Source: Clostridium sp. SM-530-WT-3G (GTDB lineage Bacteria; Bacillota; Clostridia; Clostridiales; Clostridiaceae). Taken from it: a stretch of DNA of 54,062 bases. Location of the stretch: contig NZ_JABAGC010000020.1 of NCBI RefSeq assembly GCF_012843905.1, positions 1 to 54,062 on the forward strand, read 5' to 3'. Each line of letters starts with the position of its first letter. Position 1 is the stretch's first letter. This document shows, one piece after another, positions 47,249 to 54,062 of the stretch. The notes below the pieces were generated by a model. The model was not told the DNA's origin, searched no databases, and worked only from the letters and a program-made list of their open reading frames with translations. The position numbers and the translations under genes were made by a program.

Positions 47249-48139
47249 TTATTTTAAATTATTTTTTATGTATCCTCTAGGAGTAAATCCAGTATGTTTT
47301 TTGAAAACCTGAATGAAATGGCTACAGTCGTTAAATCCAACAGATATAGCAATTTCAGTAATAGATTTATTAGTTTCTTTCAACATTTCAATAGATTGTT
47401 CTATACGGTATTTTAAAAGATATTCATATGGACTTATATCAAGTACCTTTCTAAACAATCTGGAACATTCAGCTTGGCTTATATGTGCAGAGTTAGATAT
47501 ATCATATAGAGAAATGTTAGCCATAAAATTATCATGTATATATGAAAGCATTAACTGCATATATTCTTGTTTTCGTACAAAAGATTTACTAGAGTTACAG
47601 CTATAATTTTTTACATTTCTAATGAAGTACAACCATATAGATTGAAGTCTTACAGCAATTTCATAATCTTTTGCGTAAACTTCTTCATCTTTACAAAAGT
47701 TACATAAATCTGTGAGCATTGATATTATATTTTTCTGCCATTCATCATCATTAGTAAGAAGAATTGCAGGAAGATTGTAGTTCATAGTAAAGGGTTGAAC
47801 AAAATCAGACTCAAGCTTGCTTCCAGTTAAAATAGAAATCATTTTTGTAGGAAAGTTAATACTTACATATTCTCCATCATCGCTTATGTGATTTGTCATA
47901 TGTAAAAGTCTACTATTTATAAATATGGCATTGCCAGATTTTAAATTATAATTTTTACTATTTACCATCATTGAGAGAGAACCTTTGGTTACAAGTGTAA
48001 ATTGTAAATCTTCATGCCAATGAAGGGTGTGGTTTCCAGGGCCATGAGGTGGAATACATTCCTTTTTATTTATAGTAAATATTGCAAATGGAAAACGAGG
48101 ATCTTCATATAAACCTTTTTCAGGTTCTTTTAAACTCAT
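47249..48139 (-). CDS. AraC-family regulator divergent from lrgAB
   Basis: 296 residues from ATG 48139, after GGAGG; the longer frame uses TTG. The N-terminal cupin-like sensing domain (about 15-150: HTLHWHEDLQFTLVTKGSL, SGNAIFINSRLLHM) is followed by two AraC helix-turn-helix motifs (about 195-295: ISLYDISNSAHISQAECSRL and ITEIAISVGFNDCSHFIQVF). It is transcribed away from lrgAB, 125 bp apart, so it probably controls that operon. The inducer is unknown. Confidence 0.9.
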   Translation of the reverse strand: MSLKEPEKGLYEDPRFPFAIFTINKKECIPPHGPGNHTLHWHEDLQFTLVTKGSLSMMVNSKNYNLKSGNAIFINSRLLHMTNHISDDGEYVSINFPTKMISILTGSKLESDFVQPFTMNYNLPAILLTNDDEWQKNIISMLTDLCNFCKDEEVYAKDYEIAVRLQSIWLYFIRNVKNYSCNSSKSFVRKQEYMQLMLSYIHDNFMANISLYDISNSAHISQAECSRLFRKVLDISPYEYLLKYRIEQSIEMLKETNKSITEIAISVGFNDCSHFIQVFKKHTGFTPRGYIKNNLK

Positions 48140-48263
48140 AAAAACCTCCAAAGTGATAAAATTATTATATTATTTAGTAAGTTATATATATAATATATAA
48201 AATAGTGTTGATATAATTATATTTTGTTAATGAAAAAATATCAATTAAGGAGAGCGACAAAAG

Positions 48264-48647
48264 ATGAAATACTTGGGACAGATGGGTATTATTCTTGCGA
48301 TTTCATTTATAGGTGAAATTTTAAATTATATTATACCTGTACAAATACCAGCTTGTATTTATGGACTTGTGATAATGTTCATATGTTTATATACAAAGAT
48401 AATAAAGATAGATTCAGTAAAAGAAACAGGAACATTTCTTATAGAGATTATGCCAGTTATGTTTATTCCTGCAGCTGTAGGACTTATGAATTCATGGGGA
48501 GTACTTAAAGGAGTAATTTTACCAATAGCTATTATTACTGTTGTTTCTACAATAGTTACAATGATAGTTACTGGCCATGCTACTCAGAAAGTTATTTCTA
48601 TTGGTGAATGTAAAGAATGTAAAAAAACAGATGATGAAGATAAATAA
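48264..48647 (+). CDS. lrgA: LrgA/CidA family holin-like membrane protein
   Basis: 127 residues, four membrane helices and a charged tail (GECKECKKTDDEDK). Signatures IGEILNYIIPVQIPACIYGL and IMPVMFIPAAVGLM are typical of LrgA. LrgA/CidA proteins were described as holin-like modulators of autolysis; in Bacillus the homologous pair (PftAB) imports pyruvate, which fits a fermenting organism. ATG 48264 follows AAGGAG. Precedes lrgB by 24 bp. Confidence 0.9.
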   Translation: MKYLGQMGIILAISFIGEILNYIIPVQIPACIYGLVIMFICLYTKIIKIDSVKETGTFLIEIMPVMFIPAAVGLMNSWGVLKGVILPIAIITVVSTIVTMIVTGHATQKVISIGECKECKKTDDEDK

Positions 48648-48671
48648 AAACGGGTAAAGAGGGAAAGACGA

Positions 48672-49364
48672 ATGGATAACTTGATACAAAATTCAATCTT
48701 TTTTGGTGGAATTATAAGCCTTATAACATATGGAATAGGGGTATTAATAAAAAGAAAATTTAAGTTAGCAATATTTAATCCATTATTAATATCAATTGCT
48801 ATTACTATTGCTTTTTTACTAGCCTTTAATATTGACTATGACAAATATTATGATGGAGCAAAATATATAAGTTATTTGCTTACACCAGCTACAGTATGCT
48901 TAGCAATCCCATTATATGAAAAGATTGAATTACTAAAAAAGAACTGGAAGGCAATTAGTATAGGGGTTATTTGTGGAGTATTAGCTAATTTTGTATGCGT
49001 ATTTATATTAGCACGTGCATTAAAACTTGGACACCAAGAATATGTTACTTTAATTCCAAAATCAATAACTACTGCTATAGGAATGAGTGTATCAGAAGAA
49101 ATTGGAGGAATAGTAACAATATCAGTTGCTGTTATAATAGTTACAGGTATATTTGGAAGCATGGTTGCTGAAGGAGTATGTAATTTATGTAAAATAAAGA
49201 ATCCAGTAGCAAAAGGAATTGCCATAGGATCATGTTCTCATGCTATAGGTACATCAAAAGCTATGGAAATGGGTCAAATAGAAGGAGCTATGAGTAGCTT
49301 AGCAATTGTTATGACTGGACTTCTTACTGTTTTATGTGCGCCACTTTTTGCTCTATGTATATAA
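48672..49364 (+). CDS. lrgB: LrgB family membrane protein
   Basis: 230 residues with about six to seven membrane helices. IPKSITTAIGMSVSEEIGG and GSCSHAIGTSKAMEMG are LrgB hallmarks. It forms a complex with LrgA; the function is either murein hydrolase control or pyruvate transport (PftB-like). Second gene of the operon divergent from the AraC regulator, followed by a terminator. Confidence 0.92.
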   Translation: MDNLIQNSIFFGGIISLITYGIGVLIKRKFKLAIFNPLLISIAITIAFLLAFNIDYDKYYDGAKYISYLLTPATVCLAIPLYEKIELLKKNWKAISIGVICGVLANFVCVFILARALKLGHQEYVTLIPKSITTAIGMSVSEEIGGIVTISVAVIIVTGIFGSMVAEGVCNLCKIKNPVAKGIAIGSCSHAIGTSKAMEMGQIEGAMSSLAIVMTGLLTVLCAPLFALCI

Positions 49365-49380
49365 AAAAATAGAATTTCTG

Positions 49381-49425
49381 AAAATGCTGATTATCTACAA
49401 TAATGTAGTTAGTCAGCATTTTTGT
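49381..49425 (+). terminator. Terminator of lrgAB
   Basis: AAATGCTGATTATCTACA (49382-49399) pairs with TGTAGTTAGTCAGCATTT (49404-49421) with few mismatches, then TTTG. Confidence 0.8.
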
Positions 49426-49661
49426 TTATTAATAATTAGATGGCAATGTATAATATGATTTATGTCGAAAAAAGTAAATATTTTTTAAAATATGTTACAA
49501 TAAGAATAAAATATGTTACAATATGAATACAAATAGGGTGTATTTTTGTTAATTTTTGATTTAAATTAAAAGCAAATAGAAATATGGATGATAATACTAT
49601 TTAGGGAATTGAAGTGCTATTATTAATTAGTACTTATATATAATGTACTTTACAATCTATA

Positions 49662-49754
49662 CAATTTAATAGCAAAGCTGAAGAAATTCAGTGACGCAAA
49701 ACTATAGGGGCTAAAGATATTTGAACTATGCTTGCCAGTTGCCGGATAAAATTG
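49662..49754 (+). promoter_or_regulatory. c-di-GMP-I (GEMM-I) riboswitch
   Basis: Closing stem CAATTTAAT (49662-49670) with ATAAAATTG (49746-49754). Then AGCAAAG, hairpin CTGAA-GAAA-TTCAG with the GNRA tetraloop expected for docking, the conserved GTGACGCAAA, and the second arm ATAGGGGCTAAAG...CTATG ending GCCAGTTGCCG. These are the hallmark segments of class I c-di-GMP riboswitches in clostridia. It lies upstream of a diguanylate cyclase gene and a terminator at 49777. Confidence 0.9.
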
Positions 49755-49776
49755 ATTTGATTTTTTGTTTGAAAGT

Positions 49777-49806
49777 AAAGGCTTATGAAAATATAGTCTT
49801 TTTTTG
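49777..49806 (+). terminator. Terminator downstream of the c-di-GMP riboswitch
   Basis: AAAGGCT (49777-49783) pairs with AGTCTTT (49795-49801) with one G-T, then a T-run. The short stem just after the aptamer suggests ligand-controlled termination. The rest of the 49807-50093 leader shows nothing recognisable. Confidence 0.6.
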
Positions 49807-50093
49807 TGTTAAAAATTATATTATTTTACATTTTAATGATACTAAGTTAAATATAAATTTTATTTGAAATATATATATAATTATATTAAAATAAAATAAC
49901 AAGTGAAAAATGTGTCGGATTTTGTATAAAAATATATTTTGGTAAGTGATATAGAGTTTATTGTGATTGAATTATGAGAAAGTTGATATTATTTATCAAA
50001 TTAATGCAATATAAAGATAATAGATAATTTTATGATTAATTGCAAAAAGAACCCTTTTGGATAATCTTTATGTGCTAAATTATGGAGGAATAA

Positions 50094-52058
50094 GTGAAAA
50101 ATAATAAGAAAAAAATATATACATTATTAATTAGCTGTATTTTGCTTTGCACTGTGATTTTGGGAGGTGCATATTGCATTAGAAATTCCATTAAAAATAT
50201 TCTTATACGAAGTTTATATAATAAAGTTGAATATTCTAAAGAGATTAACAGTGAACTTTTAATAAGTTATAATGCAAAGAATATAGAAAAAATTAATGAT
50301 GGGAAAGAATTGTCTGCAGAAGATTACTTTTTGATAGCATATGAATATGGTTATATTAGAAAAAACCGAGAAGAAGGTATGAAATATTCAGTTATGTCTC
50401 AAGAAAAACAAAATAGGTTTACTAATAAATTCATTGAATTGTATAATGAATATTTAATGGAATATTATTATACTTACATACATAAGGATGATAGTATTTT
50501 AGAAAAAATAGATAATGAATTAAATAGTATGACAATTAAAGATTGGAATAAGTATGGTTTGTTACTAAATGCTAAATTAGGATTATATATAAATTTTGAT
50601 GATAGCTTTGATTATATAATGAACAAAGCAGAAGCTATATTAAAAAATGAAAGTAAACTTGATGCACGTGTGATTGTACCGATTAAAGATACATTGGCTT
50701 CAATTTATAAGGGGAAAGGGTATCATGCAAGAGTAATAGAGCTATCCATGGAGATAGAGACAATATTAAATAAATTTAATATTGAAAATGGAGATATATA
50801 TAAAGCAAGAGCACGACTTAATGAAGCAGAAATATATGCAAAGCTTTCAGATAATGAGAGAGCAGAAGAATTATTAATAGAAGTATTAGATATGGATATT
50901 AAAGATCATGTATTAAGGCATGATATAAAAGTAACTGCATTAAATAAACTTATAGAGATTTATCTTGTTGATGATAAACTTAATGAAGTGCCTGATTTAA
51001 TTAATAAGTATAATTATATTGTGGATGTTAATAAGAATTATAATTCAGATATCATATACTATTTATCATTGTCAGAATATTATATGGAAAAATATGAAAA
51101 GGATAAATCATCTAAAGAGGATTTAAGTGAAGCAGAAAAGTATATTGAATTGTGTAAAAATTGTTTTTCGGGAAATTTAGGATTAAGATATGCAGATATT
51201 GATCTGTATGAGTCTGCATACGAAGCTTACTTGGAGTATCTTAAGGGCAATGTTGACTATGCTTTAAATAAATATACTGAAATATTGAATAATTTAACTG
51301 ATAAAGATTTGAAAATATACGTTTTACAAAAAATGCAGAAGATATACAATGAGGAAAAAAGATATAAAGAAGTTAGTGAATATGAAGCTAAGCTTTTACA
51401 GGTTAAATATGAAGAGTCATTACTAGTCAACAAAAATTATTCGGAATATACTGTTGCAAAGTATGAAAATGAACTTGCTCTAAGAAGGATGAATAAAGAA
51501 AAAATATACAATTATATAAAAGGGTGCATTGTAATGTTACTATTGACTATAGTCATAGTAATTGTAATTATGAAAAACAGAGAGTTACGATATAAAAATA
51601 TAACAGATAGTTTAACTAATATTAATAATAGAAGGTATTTTGATGAGGTGCTTAATAAGCTACTAGAAAAAAATAAAAATTTTTATATTTTTGTTTTTGA
51701 TATAGATAATTTTAAAAAAATTAATGATACTTATGGTCATTTAACTGGAGATGAAGTTTTAAAAAGAGTTGCTCAAGTTTCAAAAGAAGTCATTGGAAGG
51801 AATGGAAGCATATTTAGATATGGTGGAGAAGAATTTGTTGTAATAGTAAATCCAAGAGATAAAAATTTTATTATAAATATGGCTGAGGATGTAAGAAAAA
51901 GAATAGAAAATCTAATCTGGGATAATGATATAAAAGTTACAATAAGTATGGGAGTTGCTGATAGTGCTGTAGAAAAAGAAAGAGTACTTGAAGTAGCTGA
52001 TAACAGATTATATACATCTAAAACAACAGGAAAAAATAAAATTACTTTCGCAAGTTAA
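50094..52058 (+). CDS. Membrane diguanylate cyclase with TPR-like sensor
   Basis: 654 residues from GTG 50094, 6 nt after GGAGG. One membrane helix (about 8-30), a large extracytoplasmic helical region (about 35-470) with TPR-like repeats (ARARLNEAEIYAKLSDNERA, EAYLEYLKGNVDYALNKYTE), a second helix (about 476-495), then a GGDEF domain. The active-site loop is RYGGEEF (GGEEF 577-581), and FDIDNFKKINDTYGH is intact, so it should synthesise c-di-GMP. The inhibitory RxxD site is not present: the aligned residues read GRNG. Feedback may instead come from the c-di-GMP riboswitch in its leader. The signal sensed outside is unknown. Confidence 0.92.
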   Translation: MKNNKKKIYTLLISCILLCTVILGGAYCIRNSIKNILIRSLYNKVEYSKEINSELLISYNAKNIEKINDGKELSAEDYFLIAYEYGYIRKNREEGMKYSVMSQEKQNRFTNKFIELYNEYLMEYYYTYIHKDDSILEKIDNELNSMTIKDWNKYGLLLNAKLGLYINFDDSFDYIMNKAEAILKNESKLDARVIVPIKDTLASIYKGKGYHARVIELSMEIETILNKFNIENGDIYKARARLNEAEIYAKLSDNERAEELLIEVLDMDIKDHVLRHDIKVTALNKLIEIYLVDDKLNEVPDLINKYNYIVDVNKNYNSDIIYYLSLSEYYMEKYEKDKSSKEDLSEAEKYIELCKNCFSGNLGLRYADIDLYESAYEAYLEYLKGNVDYALNKYTEILNNLTDKDLKIYVLQKMQKIYNEEKRYKEVSEYEAKLLQVKYEESLLVNKNYSEYTVAKYENELALRRMNKEKIYNYIKGCIVMLLLTIVIVIVIMKNRELRYKNITDSLTNINNRRYFDEVLNKLLEKNKNFYIFVFDIDNFKKINDTYGHLTGDEVLKRVAQVSKEVIGRNGSIFRYGGEEFVVIVNPRDKNFIINMAEDVRKRIENLIWDNDIKVTISMGVADSAVEKERVLEVADNRLYTSKTTGKNKITFAS

Positions 52059-52082
52059 TGTAAAATTAAAGAATATTATTAT

Positions 52083-52140
52083 AAAGACACGTATAAAGAA
52101 TGTTATTAATAAATAAACTTTATAGGTGTCTTTGTTTATT
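52083..52140 (+). terminator. Terminator of the diguanylate cyclase gene
   Basis: AAAGACACGTATAAAG (52083-52098) pairs with CTTTATAGGTGTCTTT (52118-52133) with one mismatch; a T-rich tail follows. Confidence 0.8.
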
Positions 52141-52333
52141 TCTTGAAAAAGTTTCACCTAAAGGGCAGTTTATCAAAAAGAAAATTACAACAAGGTTTAT
52201 TAATCATAGTAATATATTAATGATAATTATAAATTTAGATTATTATGATAAATAAGATTTTTAGTACTATAACACAGGTAAAAGGACAATATGCGTACAT
52301 TAAAGTATGATATATATTAAAGGAGAACTAAAT

Positions 52334-52443
52334 ATGAGGATGTTTTAACTTACATTATGTTAAGAGCAAGATTAATACCTGTAATATTAAATTACTTAAA
52401 AGAATTAAATACAGGACTTTTGATTGAAACTTCTAACTTTTAA
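52334..52443 (+). pseudogene. Short possible ORF, frameshifted
   Basis: AAAGGAG at 52319-52325 is well spaced before ATG 52334, but the frame ends after four codons. One frame over, LTYIMLRARLIPVILNYLKE continues to TAA 52441-52443 (36 codons if one T is added to the run at 52343-52346). Family not recognised. Otherwise the gap 52141-52473 holds no gene. Confidence 0.3.
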
Positions 52444-52473
52444 TATTTTAATAACTGAAAGGATAAAAGCTAT

Positions 52474-52929
52474 ATGAAAAAAATTAAAGAGTGTATTAAA
52501 AAAATTGAATTGAGTCGAAATACAAATGTGATTATGCTTATTATAGTAGGCACAATGTCAATGGGATTGATTTATCCTCTTATGAGCGAGGTAGTGGGAT
52601 ATGATATAAATTCATATTTGAAAGCTCTAGCGCTAGTATTTCCTATATATCATTATAAAATAGCATTATCTTGGTATTTTATACATGAAATAAATGATAC
52701 AGATTTAGATGCTAATTCAGCTGATATAGCAGAGATATCACGTGTCGCTATGCCTGTAGGTGCATTTCTCTGTTTTTCTGCTTTTGGTAAAGTAGGTATG
52801 TATAAAATGATATGGATGACTTTAGGAGCAGTGGGGGTAATTATGTCTGTGGTAATAGATGGTTATTTGTACTTAAAGTACTGTGCTGGTAAGATAAAAA
52901 TGAATGATGATTATTTTGATATTTATTAA
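52474..52929 (+). CDS. Small multi-pass membrane protein of unknown function
   Basis: 151 residues with about four hydrophobic segments (NVIMLIIVGTMSMGLIYPLM, LALVFPIYHYKIALSWYFI, VAMPVGAFLCFSAFG, MIWMTLGAVGVIMSVVIDGY) and a short charged tail ending DDYFDIY. The start ATG 52474 has a moderate ribosome site (AAAGGA). No family recognised and no conserved polar motif suggesting transport. Monocistronic with a terminator. Confidence 0.65.
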   Translation: MKKIKECIKKIELSRNTNVIMLIIVGTMSMGLIYPLMSEVVGYDINSYLKALALVFPIYHYKIALSWYFIHEINDTDLDANSADIAEISRVAMPVGAFLCFSAFGKVGMYKMIWMTLGAVGVIMSVVIDGYLYLKYCAGKIKMNDDYFDIY

Positions 52930-52950
52930 ACTGTTTATATATAAGATAAC

Positions 52951-52998
52951 AAATCATATTAAAGTCCAATTAAGACTTTAACATGATTTCTTTGATTT
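52951..52998 (+). terminator. Terminator after the small membrane protein gene
   Basis: AAATCATATTAAAGTC (52951-52966) pairs with GACTTTAACATGATTT (52974-52989) with one mismatch, then a T-rich stretch. Confidence 0.8.
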
Positions 52999-53135
52999 TG
53001 CTATGTTTTTAATTAATACCTATAATTGAATAGTACTTAATAAGTGGACTATAATAATTTTATTCTTATTATTTATATATTAATAACAAAATAAAATACG
53101 AATCTAAAGATAAAATTATTAAAGGAAGTGTTTAT

Positions 53136-53765
53136 ATGTCAGAACTTTGGGAAACAATGTTTTCGGAAAATCAAGCAATGTGGGGATTTACTCCATCTAC
53201 TATTGCTGTTGCTGTAGCGGATTATTTTGCGAAACATAATATAAAAGATGTTTTGATACCAGGTATTGGATATGGGAGAAATGCAAAGCCGTTTATTGAT
53301 AATAATATGAATGTTACAGGAATTGAAATTTCTAAAACAGCCATTAGTATAGCAAGGAATCATGGATTTGAGAATAAAATTTATCATGGATCAGTATCAG
53401 AAATGCCTTTTGAAAATAAGTTATATGACGGCATATTTAGCTTTGCACTTATTCATTTACTAGATGAAAAAGGAAGAAAGAAGTTTATTAATGATTGCTA
53501 TAATCAATTAAAACCAGGTGGATATATGGTTTTTGCATCTGTTTCCCCAAAAGCACCACTGTACGGTAGAGGTACAAAACTTGCTGAAAATTATTATGAA
53601 ATGCCAAATGGTATAAAGCTATTTTTTTATGATGCTGAGTCAATAGAAAAGGATTTTAAAGATTATGGACTTATAGATTTTGCAGATATGGATGATATAC
53701 ATAAAGAAAATATAGATAATCATCCAATGAACTTTTGGGTGATAAAGTGTAAAAAAGCCATATAA
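53136..53765 (+). CDS. Class I SAM-dependent methyltransferase
   Basis: 209 residues. Rossmann-type methyltransferase: motif I VLIPGIGYGRNAKPF (SAM-binding glycine loop), the acidic end of strand 2 in GIEIS, motif II/IV around YDGIFSFALIHLL, and LKPGGYMVF. Resembles thiopurine/TehB-type small-molecule methyltransferases (opening WETMFSENQAMWGF). Substrate unknown. ATG 53136 follows AAAGGAAG. A decayed SDR gene tail overlaps its stop. Confidence 0.88.
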   Translation: MSELWETMFSENQAMWGFTPSTIAVAVADYFAKHNIKDVLIPGIGYGRNAKPFIDNNMNVTGIEISKTAISIARNHGFENKIYHGSVSEMPFENKLYDGIFSFALIHLLDEKGRKKFINDCYNQLKPGGYMVFASVSPKAPLYGRGTKLAENYYEMPNGIKLFFYDAESIEKDFKDYGLIDFADMDDIHKENIDNHPMNFWVIKCKKAI

Positions 53766-53880
53766 ATATTACAATGAACATGGATTTGTTGGTAATTCAA
53801 ATATTTTAACATGGATATTAGGCAGGAAGCCTAATGATTTATCATCATTCATTTGTAGAGAATTAAAAAATAAAAATTGA
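53764..53880 (+). pseudogene. 3' remnant of an NmrA/SDR-type oxidoreductase gene
   Basis: In a different frame overlapping the methyltransferase stop, 38 codons read YNEHGFVGNSNILTWILGRK and end FICRELKNKN. This is the typical C-terminal segment of NAD(P)H-binding SDR/NmrA-like proteins (GNSNILTWILGRKP). No start or nucleotide-binding part is present. Confidence 0.6.
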
Positions 53881-53990
53881 GATAGTGTAAAGTACGCTAT
53901 GAAAAATGATATTAAAAAAAATTAACAACTAAATAATCAATATAAGTAAGAATTAGTGAATTACTACCGAAATTTAGGCATAAGAAATAG

Positions 53991-54008
53991 GCCTCCGACG
54001 GCGCAGGC
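53991..54008. other. GC-rich hairpin near the window end
   Basis: GCCT (53991-53994) and AGGC (54005-54008) enclose CCGACGGCGC: an isolated GC-rich patch in AT-rich DNA, possibly an extragenic palindromic repeat. The stretch 53881-54062 shows no gene. Confidence 0.35.
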
Positions 54009-54062
54009 AAAAAACAAATATTGTAATTTTGATATCAAGAACACTTATTTTCCTGCATATTC

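Noticed and set aside
53764-54062. Insertion sequence or att site at the window end
   Set aside because: No transposase frame, terminal inverted repeats or duplicated target is visible; only a relic gene tail and a short GC-rich hairpin.

Overview
The window is AT-rich chromosomal DNA (AAAGGAGG-type ribosome sites, A/T-rich wobble positions, many intrinsic terminators) from a saccharolytic, fermentative, motile Firmicute. Gene content (sucrose PTS, 6-phospho-beta-glucosidases, butanol-type iron alcohol dehydrogenase, fused FeoAB, SAM-I and c-di-GMP-I riboswitches, the DUF2922/DUF1659/YvrJ trio) fits Clostridium sensu stricto, near the C. butyricum/C. beijerinckii group. That placement is inferred from gene content only. 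No rRNA, tRNA, CRISPR array, insertion sequence or prophage was seen.

Layout. 1-4 kb: a hydrolase remnant, a small unknown protein, a frameshifted chemotaxis receptor and a Nudix hydrolase. 4.1-8.4 kb is the most unusual part: a minus-strand PLD nuclease/SF2 helicase/DUF3427 gene, and divergent from it about 1.1 kb without genes. That stretch carries a degenerate array of about 110-bp repeats (rigid 81-nt core plus variable tail), with a promoter-like box before it and a strong terminator after it. 8.4-12.8 kb: LacI regulator, sucrose PTS permease and sucrose-6-P hydrolase. 12.8-16.4 kb: iron locus with a Fur-like box, a folded leader, FeoAB, a Cys-rich FeoB partner and an HxlR regulator. 16.5-17.3 kb: DUF2922/DUF1659/YvrJ on the minus strand. 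17.7-28.6 kb: GH127 glycosidase, DegV protein, PF06541 membrane protein, two 6-phospho-beta-glucosidases, a membrane phosphoesterase and an alpha/beta hydrolase. 28.8-34 kb: PlsY, then a SAM-I riboswitch controlling metNIQ and an M20 deacylase. 34-41 kb: iron alcohol dehydrogenase, HAD phosphatase, NAGPA-type glycosidase with an anchored partner, and a DXS-like enzyme. 41-49.4 kb: VanZ and MacB-like exporter, TsaC/YrdC, EamA transporter, truncated MerR, zinc ribbon, GNAT fragment, AraC regulator and LrgAB. 49.6-54 kb: c-di-GMP-I riboswitch before a membrane GGDEF cyclase, a small membrane protein, a methyltransferase and an SDR remnant.

How the genes work together. Sugar modules import and hydrolyse phosphorylated disaccharides, and the iron alcohol dehydrogenase could reoxidise NAD(P)H. 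The methionine module is feedback-controlled by SAM. The diguanylate cyclase appears to be controlled at RNA level by its own product, and its protein lacks the allosteric inhibitory site.

Two sequence-wide patterns stand out. Several reading frames (chemotaxis receptor, HxlR, DUF1659, perhaps a short ORF at 52.3 kb) are each one missing A/T from being intact, which suggests base-calling indels or recent decay. Several genes survive only as 3' ends (hydrolase, ACT domain, GNAT, SDR), which suggests deletion-driven erosion.
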